A model generated the notes under the pieces. That model did no database searches. It saw nothing but the letters and a program-made list of their open reading frames with translations, and was not told the DNA's origin. This document shows positions 55,826-64,000 of a stretch of DNA of 64,000 nt, one piece after another. The stretch spans positions 17,697,759 to 17,761,758 of the forward strand of contig CAIIXF020000009.1 of the NCBI GenBank assembly GCA_903813345.2. The letters are read 5' to 3'. Position 1 is the first letter of the stretch. Every line of letters begins with the position of its first letter. Source of the stretch: Owenia fusiformis (Eukaryota; Annelida; Polychaeta; Sabellida; Oweniidae). The translations under genes were made by a program, and so were the position numbers.

Positions 55826-58800
55826 GTAAGTACGATTGTTTCCAATTGCTAGAATTGTTGATTGTCCATGTACATTTCGAAAACGGTTCTTATTCAGGCA
55901 TGGTCCTAAATCTTGCACAATAGACCTAGTTGCGAGTAGAAATAATCTTGATTTACGTCAAATTCAAAATTCGGGCAAACTGATGTCATATTTGGAATCA
56001 ACATGTAAAATTACATCTAGAAATGTGGTTTTAAGTGTTCATCAACTTAATGAAAATTTAGTTATGCCCTCTTATATTTTGATGCTTCTCTGCCATAGTA
56101 TTTTCAAAAAGATTAGCATGGCTGATATTCTTTAATATACAAGAAGGCATAGGCTTATTGCACAAAAAACTAGATAATCTGAAATATACAAATGTCATTC
56201 ATGTACAATATGAGTGTACTTTTCCATATATTATTGCACAATGGTCTCCTGATTTCTTATTTTTGGGGTTCTACTGACGAAATAAAACAGTGAAATGGGC
56301 TGAAGGTCAGGGAGACTCCCCATTGACCCCATGTTGTAATATCACAAAAAGTGAAATATCTTTTCTTGTCTCGTTGAAAGCCCATGGTATAAGTATTAGA
56401 CACATCAGGGTAATATGAAAATCAATAATTCTGATGAATGTTCAAGTTTAAGGGAACTAGTAATACCCTGCCATGTTATTTCCCTGGAATTAGCAACCTG
56501 GTGGCGAAACTGGAAACTACCTCCAAGCATCTGAGTAATTGTCCCAACATAACAGATATGAATGATATGAATTTGAATGTAAAACCCAATATTTATTACA
56601 GAGAGCTATTTACGCTGTTAATAAGGCAAGACTAGAATTCAACTTCTGGGTCAGTCAAAACCACCTAGAAACAAAAGTAGCTTAGATTATACCCCCAAAC
56701 TCAGTTCATCTTGTAGGAAATTAATTAACACAAAAAGTGAGCCAGTTTCAACAGTGTACCTTAACAGAATCTGTGCTTTCTATATCCGAATCAACAAATC
56801 CAATCTTCTAAATGTACTACTTTTATATAGATTACGTTCATGTGTACTTGCATTCCTTGGCCTGTCCCCCTGATTTGGGATGCGCAAACGCAATGCGCAA
56901 TAGGTTTATCAATGTCAGTCACTCTGGTTTGAGTTCTCACCAAGTATTTTGAATTACTCCCTTAAGTTGAGTGGTTAAATTCACTCCGGGTTCTCACCAG
57001 GAAAGGTCCATTTGCAGTATAGCAAGTGATTTTAGACGGTCATATCTTTCACCATGAGTACTTTCTGGCCATAAATACAGTGTTTTTTATTAAAACAATA
57101 TGTTTTCTTTCAAGTGAAGTCCCCATGATAATAAAATATCAATCCAACTCTCTGAAATATTATTGTTTAGGACCCCACCTTGGCACTTTTGAAAAATGTT
57201 AGGCTTATTTTCTAAAAAGAGGATCTTGTTTTTCTCAGTTTAACTATACTGAAAGTTTCTTCTAAACTATATTAACAACTTCTGAAAATGAGATTGGTAT
57301 TGAAATGTGTTGAAGTTAAAAACCACATATCCCATGTTATTTTCCCATAGGGAAAACTCGTGCTATCCATTGTTTTCAGCATAATTTTGGTCATCGAGAC
57401 GAAAATTGATATCTCAAAAACTAGACTTTCAATACCATTCTACTTTTGAAGGAGTTTTAGACCCCTTTTTGAATACTCATGGGGTCCCAATCCATAATTT
57501 TCTGGATTGTTTGATTGATATTTTTATCATCATGGGCACTTCACTTGAAAAAAACACTGTATTCATCCCTAGAAAGCACTCATGGTGAAAGATATGACTG
57601 TCTAAAATCACTTGTCAAACTGCACATGGACCTTTTTAGACCCCAGATTTTTTGTGGTATTGTGACTACTCCTCCCCCATGTGAGATCAGATATATCCTA
57701 CTTTGTATACTTTTCAAAATACCACTTCAGATTATCTTCCTATTTTAATCACAATACACATTTCTAAAAGGTTTCTGACTCCTATTCCTTGTTCGTATCA
57801 AGTTTTATGTATTTTCACAAGAAATTAGACTCAGGAAAAACACTCTGGAAAAGCTACTAGTATTAGACTCTGGAGCATAAGGTGTCTAAAGTCATTAGAC
57901 TCCGGAGAATCTCCAGAATCTAAAAGCCTAGTGAAAACCCTGTCACTAGATCATGAACTTGATCTTATGAGGATATATACACATGAAAATTCAGTCAATT
58001 GCACATCTTAAGGGGTAACAGTGATAACTTAGAGATGAAAATGAATCCACTTTCAGTTTGATTTGATTGACATTTTAATATAGACTACCATATTCACTTT
58101 GAATACAGAGTATTGTGGTCAGTCTTATTTTGAAAGTAAATTCTGTTCCAAAAACTCTCGGCTCTGAAGCCCTATTTATACTGTTCATTTCAGTCCCTTT
58201 GCAAAGTCTTTTGTTCCGTAAACTAAATAAATAGCATTTTTTGATGTACATTGAAATATTGACCTGGCCCCTTAGAGAATTATACTTAATTGCATATAAA
58301 GCTTTTATTTTCAAAATGTATACCCTGCGTGCAGAGTCTAGTTAAACTACACTCTGCCTAGTAGAGACCATATTACAGTTTAGTAGCCCCGCCCTCATGA
58401 TGGGTACCGGTGACAGTTTGGGTAATAAATCACTTTTGACCTACGCGCTGACCTTTCTTCCACCAATCAGCGAGCTTGAAGAAACATGTGCCAAATGCGT
58501 TCTAATTAAATATGCGCATGTCATTGGTCAGTTCCGGGCTCAACGATGACGTCAGAAGGAATGACCATATATAGAACGTCGGTCAAATTTGGCCGAAGAA
58601 CACTGATTGGCGCGGTGAGTTCACAGGTTTATTTTAGTTTGAAAGAGTGAAGACGAAGCTCTCTTTTAAGAAGTGAAGTCAAACGAATGCAAAGGGTACA
58701 AAATGTAGACACTTATGAAATATTTTCAGTTTGGAAGATACAAAGGAAGAACTAGAAGAGTTTCAAATAAGCAGTCGGGAATTAGAACAAGAGCTAGAAA

Positions 58801-61800
58801 TGCAGCTTGACCAAGCAGAATCAAAGAATAAAGAGTTGACCTCAGCGAATTCAAGGTTACAAAATGAGGTTGAAAATTTACAGGTAAGTGCCCAAGTTCT
58901 TTATACTGTGTTCAGAAATGACCTGCTGTATATTTGATTAATAGTAATGTTTGTTTTAGAAATTGAATATTTATAGAGAGCAAATCTTGTGTTTCCAACA
59001 CAATTGAAACCAGGAATTTATGTTGCTTGTATTGTAGATTAACGGTAGCTTTACAAGAGTGTTTCTTAAACTAGTCAGTACCTAATAACAATATTAGAAT
59101 TACTGTACAAGAACTCATAACCTTCATAAGGACATTGATATCAAATTTCAAAACTTGAATTAGTTTTCAAAAGTTCAAATACATTTAATCATGATTAGTA
59201 TGATAAGCCATATTACAAATTCTATTTAAAAAGTGAAACTGGTAATAAATTCGAAGGTGACATGTATAAGTAGAAACAGTTAGCAATAAATATGAATGTT
59301 GTGAATGACCACCGTACACCTGTTATCTGACCCTGTTGTTGACATTCTGACATTGCAGGTTAAAATTAGATCCATTCATACTTGAGGCAATATATTAATT
59401 ATGGCAGAAAAAGATAAACAGTCTATTCAATATTTAGATTCAATATTTTGTTTTAGTGGACCTTACATCCAAATTATTACAATGACTTAAGTTTGGAAAA
59501 TGTTATTTTTAAATAGCATTGTCTATGTCAATGAATCAATGGTTTTAGGAAAAACTGTTGTCATGTACTGAAAAGTATTGCAAGGTATCCTTAAATGATA
59601 AAACATGTTCATGAATTTGTTGTTGCTGTATTGTTGTTGATGTTATAGACTATTATATGTTCTTTTGTTGCTGTCTATGACTTGGACCATGACTTCAACT
59701 AAGAGATTACTTCAGGCATTTTTTTGTCTCATTTTAAATTTGATTTAACTTTAATTATTGTAACAAGTACATTGCAATAATAATTTGATTAACACTTGAA
59801 TTATTATGACCCTCTAAGTCTTAGTACTTGCAAGTGTAACACTTATGTGTCATTTCTTCTGTGCATGGTTCAGTATAAGTCTCAAAATGAAGTCTCACAT
59901 TACAAAATAGGATGTCACTTTAGATACTCCATTTGCATGTTTTGACATTGACTGAAGTACTAGATACTGCGTAGTATGTGGCCTAGTATTTTGTCATGTA
60001 CAAATGTTTGGAATGTCTTAGCTTGAATAGGTCCAAGCTGGTACACCTTTGTAAACATACACCTTTTATACTGATTTACCCTGTGGGTATGTTATGAATT
60101 GAACTAGGTGATATATGTAAAGATTCACCATATGTTTAAGTTATCTGTGCTATGTGATAATGTGTAACTTAACTCATAGAAAAGATAAATGCATCTAACT
60201 TAGGCACAACAAATTAATGTTGTGGTTAATAGATTGCTGTCATAACAGATCCAACAGACTTAAAAGTCTACTAATTAATATGCAAATCTGAGCTGGAATA
60301 GTACAATAACGTCATTTCTAAGGGCAATATAGTGAAATATCGGCCCTCGGTCCAATAATTCACTATATTGCTCGCAGAAATGACGTTATTAGTATTATTA
60401 CCACCGTTAACGACCGGGACTGAAACAGCAAGAAAATCTTACGCATTGATCGATATCTAATTTCCCAGGGAAAATTGCCGGTCCAGAATATATTCTAGAC
60501 CGGTCCATATGGACCACCACTATGACGTCACACATTTCTCAGGTCGATATAGTAAAATCAATGCCTTCTAAACTAGCACTAAAACCCCTAGAACTGGCCC
60601 GGCAAGGTGGTAATAATCAATGTTAAACTATCTGAGAGAATGTGGTATTGATTTTTAAGTGTAGCAAATATTGTAGTAGTATAATGTTAAATCCAATAGT
60701 TTCGCATTTTGGGATCCAGAGTCTGTGCTATCTCTTGGAATACTCTCAAGCATAAGATAAAGAGAGGCTCTGATAAATCAGAATGGTGGTTTTGTGGTTA
60801 GTATAATGTTTGAACATATAGCTTTTAAAATTAATTGTTGAGTGATGGTTCAAGTGATTGTTCAGCTATGTATTTGATTATCCTTTTGGTTCTTCATTTT
60901 ACATGTAGTGTGCTTTTGATTTGAAAAAGTGGTTATGATTATTTATTAGATTTGAAGTTTTAGGTTCATAGCACATTTTAATAACATGAATCATAGTCAC
61001 TTATCATGTTTCATTTTTGTATATACATATCTAATAGTTCACATGTACAATAGAAACTGCTAAGTGGAACACCTCTGTAAGTAGAACACCTCACAAGTGG
61101 AACACTTTTTGTGGTCCCAAGGGCATTTTACTTACATATGTTCTACTGTACTTGTATTCTGAATCATGATTACATAAGAGGTGCTCCGTATCATTATGTC
61201 AGACAGTTACAAATATTTGTTATGAATTGAAAATTAATCAAAAGTCAGTATAACTAACAAGTGAACATATTTTCTGCTATAGAATCATTCTGTACTGTTA
61301 GCCTGCGTCCATTGAATTAAATCTCTAAAAAGAGCAAGGGGATATGCATGTAAACTGTACTATATTATCTGGCCTGTATTCTCTGTAAGGTTTGGTATCA
61401 TATAGCAGAAGCAAATAGGAAAGCGTTTGAGATATTTTCCTTACACATCAGTTATTTATAAAGATACAGACATGACGCAAATCATCCTATATGCTAGTTC
61501 TAGTTCCACGTTGGAAGTTGGGATTCTGATACCCTTGCAGAATAACTTGGAACTAAGATCCTTTAGTCTATAGAATTTATACATGTCAGCTTGTATATGT
61601 GTGTAATAATCATTCAAGGCAAAATATAAAGCTTCTTGCAGAATCTTGATTTGTTTTGGAAGTGTTGATATCTTTGTTTATATATTACCTGAAACATCAA
61701 AAATAGCATAATTTGTTGAAAGGGCATGACTGATACATTTGGTTTTGATACATTTGTGAGAAAAAAAGGAGCAATCCACTCATAAAACTTGTGACGTATG

Positions 61801-63132
61801 TAGATATTAGACATATTTGTAGTTCAAGATGAGGAATGCTAGCTCATGATATACATACAAAATAAAAAACATACTGTGAATATCATATATTTGTCAGATT
61901 TGATAGAATGTTAATAAGAAATTATGATTTCTAAATGTATTTAAACAGGAAACAAAAATATTATGAAATTGGTTAAATGTGACTAAGAATGTAGGAAATA
62001 TTGAAATAATGATATTTTTAGTAGTAGCTTTAGAGGAAATAATATCATGTGTTAAGAAGGCAGCACTTTTACAAAAATAATATGTTAGGTGTATTTTTGT
62101 GTTATCCTGACTTATGAAAGCTAGCATCCTCCTAAGCAGGTGTCCAGAATACGTACCTCCTTCTTCCCCCTGCTATAACCAATTTGGACGCGCCCGATTT
62201 AACTGAATCACGTGATCTAATTATGCGCAATGACTTATACATGATTTCTGTCGCAGTGTTGCGACAGCCAATCAGATTGCGAGTTCTTAATCGGGGAATT
62301 GCTAACTGCTTATAGCAGGGTGTAAAGAGAAAGAAGATATTCTGGATTTTGAAGCCCTGTGATCGGAGGATGGAAAGCTAGAAAAAGAGGAATAGTTGAA
62401 AATAATTTTAATATTATCTTATATTTGAAGGCAAAGTCCTTATGAATACCAATCTGTTCTCTGTATGATCATCTCCCTTTATTTGTTAATAAACTTTGCT
62501 ATAATAATAACAAGTTTACTTTGATTTGAAAACAAATATAATTCAATTGTATCTTATCAATACTAATACTAATAATCAGAATAGTGTGAACTATGTCCTA
62601 TACATACAAAGATGGGGCTTTTCCTAAAACATTATTGCACAAATCTATGTTAAGTTGTAGTCAGTAGCATGTACCCCTTTTGATTAATTCACCAAGGGTG
62701 ATATATGAATTGTAAAAGAAATCAAACCGATCAGAAGATCTGTTAGGCAAAACCAATTCATTAATCATAAAATGTCTCTACCATTTAGGATATGGCCATT
62801 ATATAATATACATGTGTAAGATGTAGTCCTAGTATTGAAAATATGTCAATGTCATTGAATAATGTACCCTCTGATTTTACACGTATACAAACCCATATAT
62901 TGAATTGTTTGATATTTTCCATTTCTTATACATCCAGTAATCATATGGATGATAATGGCGCAGTTTGTTTTATTTTTCTCCAGGATAAACTAACCAGCAC
63001 TCAATCGACGTACCATCACTCTATGACAGAGTTAGAAGATGAACTTGCACAAGTGAAGGCATTTAAAGATGAACTCACCAAGTATATACGAGAGCTAGAG
63101 CAGTCAAATGATGACTTAGAACGTGCCAAAAG
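55749..63132 (+). CDS. NDE1: NDE1/NDEL1 (nudE), first three coding exons, continues past the window
   Basis: Coiled-coil adaptor that binds LIS1 and dynein, acting at centrosomes, kinetochores and in nuclear and neuronal migration. Three exons in consistent phase give residues 1-127 (MDDKRFKTPEDEIMFWRKQA..., ISSRELEQELEMQLDQAE, KYIRELEQSNDDLERAKR), matching the N-terminal coiled coil and LIS1-binding region. The last exon ends in phase 2 at 63132 and no further exon is seen before 64000, so roughly 200 residues with the dynein-binding C-terminal part lie outside. NDE1 and NDEL1 split within vertebrates, so the invertebrate gene is co-orthologous to both. Head to head with MARF1. Confidence 0.95.
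57002..57645. repeat. Fold-back element in NDE1 intron 1, arms about 180 bp
   Basis: AAGTGATTTTAGACGGTCAT plus ATCTTTCACCATGAGT at the left is inverted at 57580-57620, and the pairing goes on through TTTCAAGTGAAGT and AATATCAATC blocks. Confidence 0.85.
58450..58620 (+). promoter_or_regulatory. Candidate internal NDE1 promoter
   Basis: Within 170 bp: CCAAT (ACCAATCAG), inverted CCAAT (CATTGGTCA), a perfect CRE TGACGTCA at 58547-58554, a TATA-like ATATATAG at 58567-58574, then GCG-GTGAGT, a good splice donor, near 58615. Exon 2 lies 110 bp on. The order and spacing look like a real core promoter, but the block might also be part of an old repeat. Confidence 0.4.
58730..58883 (+). CDS. NDE1: NDE1 exon 2 (coiled coil)
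   Basis: Residues 26-77. LEEFQISSRELEQELEMQLD and RLQNEVENLQ follow the NudE coiled-coil pattern. Acceptor TTTCAG, donor GTAAGT. Confidence 0.95.
60305..60390. repeat. Fold-back with AATAACGTCATTTCT arms
   Basis: AATAACGTCATTTCT and GCAATATAGTGAA are inverted at 60355-60390. Lies in NDE1 intron 2. Confidence 0.8.
61047..61153. repeat. Copy of the ACAGTAAAACCTGT family in NDE1 intron 2
   Basis: AGAAACTGCTAAGTGGAACA is followed by AGTAGAACACCTC and AAGTGGAACAC repeats, and it closes with TTCTACTGTACTTG. Confidence 0.6.
62168..62320. repeat. 153-bp inverted-repeat element
   Basis: CCCTGCTATAA at the left, TTATAGCAGGG at the right. More GC-rich than its surroundings; contains CCAAT-like and E-box-like strings. 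Confidence 0.65.
62984..63132 (+). CDS. NDE1: NDE1 exon 3 (LIS1-binding coiled coil)
   Basis: Residues 78-127. ELEDELAQVKAFKDELTKYI and RELEQSNDDLERAKR are near-identical to the family. Donor GTTGGT, phase 2. An inverted-repeat element starts 32 bp after the donor. Confidence 0.95.
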
Positions 63133-63164
63133 GTTGGTTTACTATAGTACTTTTAGTACTTGTA

Positions 63165-63796
63165 CAGGGTGTCAAATGGCGTTGTGCCCCCTATCCCCAG
63201 CATAAACTAGAAGAGGTACACATGCATACTATATACCATTGGAAAGAGCATTAAATTGTTCTTAGAGTGTGAAAAGATGAAGATGGATGATAGAAAATAA
63301 TACATAATTTGAACCAACTTTTAAAAGAGAGTTTGACCATCTCCTGCAGCTTTAAACGGCTGCCAGTCAGGCTGGATATCAAGTTAAAAGGGCATTGAAA
63401 AGAGCAATGTCTTGAGCAGAGATCTCAATACTTTTTAAGGTTCTCCTGGAGGATATCTATGGAATATCTGTTCTCTTCAGCTTCAAGTTCCATAAGTAGC
63501 TCTTTTTTATCCATTAATATGGGCTCGATTTGAACTGAAGCATTTAAGTCAGAGTTGTTGCTCGGGTATTCACCAATACCAAAAAGGTCTATGCAGGAAT
63601 TCTTAAAAATCAATAAAAATAGCACTATACTGGTGCATTTCAAATGCTTATGAAACTTTGTAGCAATATCTGACCCTAGTCATCTAGGGTTCATTTTATC
63701 CAGAATTGAATGCTCTTTCTAATGATATATATAATGTATGTGTACTTCTCCTAGTTAATGCTGTGGAAGGGGGGCACAACGTCATTTGACACCCTG
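63165..63796. mobile_element. TA-flanked inverted-repeat element after NDE1 exon 3
   Basis: Termini CAGGGTGTCAAATGGCGTTG and, inverted, CAGGGTGTCAAATGACGTTG, with TA on both sides; arms of about 90 bp also share a CATTGGAAAGAGCATT block. No transposase recognised. Likely a mariner-type MITE. Confidence 0.8.
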
Positions 63797-64000
63797 TATA
63801 TGAATATGTAATTTTGCCAGACCAGTAGCATAGAAAATGTTTTAACATGAAAACATTATGCAGTATGCACTTATAAGAAATTGATAACAGGTATGACATT
63901 TATGTTATGAACTTGTATTTGATCTCTCACTCCTAATGTGATGAATAGATTTCAATGTCCGTGCTAAGAGCTGATGTTAAAAAGTCAGTCCACCCCAGTG
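63797..64000. other. NDE1 intron 3, no exon seen
   Basis: The NDE1 fourth coding exon (expected to continue the coiled coil after DLERAKR) is not in these bases; it should lie to the right of the window. Confidence 0.6.

Noticed and set aside
55619-55918. 99-residue minus-strand frame over NDE1 exon 1
   Set aside because: Antisense to a conserved coding exon, with no MARF1-like content; not taken as the missing MARF1 5' exon.

Overview
The window is nuclear DNA from an AT-rich animal genome. The genes have many short GT-AG exons, introns of roughly 100 bp to 6 kb, and a dense load of fold-back and inverted-repeat DNA elements. The proteins resemble both vertebrate and invertebrate orthologues. 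The genome style (frequent ACATGTA-type strings, many small inverted-repeat elements) suggests a marine invertebrate, perhaps a mollusc or another lophotrochozoan, but the species cannot be fixed from this sequence alone.

Three protein-coding genes are present. (1) 6067-26396, minus strand: a complete 32-exon ABCC1/MRP1-type full ABC transporter. I reconstruct 1569 residues with every exon phase agreeing. (2) 30596-55042, minus strand: MARF1 (meiosis regulator and mRNA stability factor 1), 24 recognised exons encoding a zinc-ribbon-like N-terminal piece, a NYN nuclease domain, two RRMs and eight LOTUS domains; its true start codon is unresolved. (3) 55749 to beyond the right edge, plus strand: the first three coding exons of NDE1/NDEL1 (nudE), a dynein/LIS1 adaptor. 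MARF1 and NDE1 are head to head across about 0.7 kb, and the ABCC1-like gene lies next to MARF1. From memory, the same three genes cluster in human 16p13.11, where MARF1 and NDE1 are also divergent, so this looks like very old microsynteny.

Layout: 1-6066 is gene-free and made of nested inverted-repeat elements, including a 2.2 kb element with long terminal inverted repeats and a perfect 8-bp target duplication. 6067-26396 is the transporter gene. 26397-30595 is intergenic with one fold-back element. 30596-55042 is MARF1, whose long introns hold a 1.08 kb mariner-like deletion derivative, a large fold-back, a TA-flanked element and a Mutator-like element with a perfect 9-bp target duplication. 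55043-55748 is the divergent promoter interval, and 55749-64000 is the 5' half of NDE1.

The most unusual observation is in the transporter gene. A 54-bp unit containing the 3' end of exon 19, its 5' splice site and the first intron bases is tandemly repeated 13 times, giving 13 near-identical splice donors in a row. The same kind of donor-junction duplication, in older or simpler form, is seen at exon 23 (decayed copies) and exon 12 (one 29-bp duplication). No RNA genes, CRISPR arrays or recognisable viral genes were found. All homology statements rest on recognition of motifs, not on database searches.
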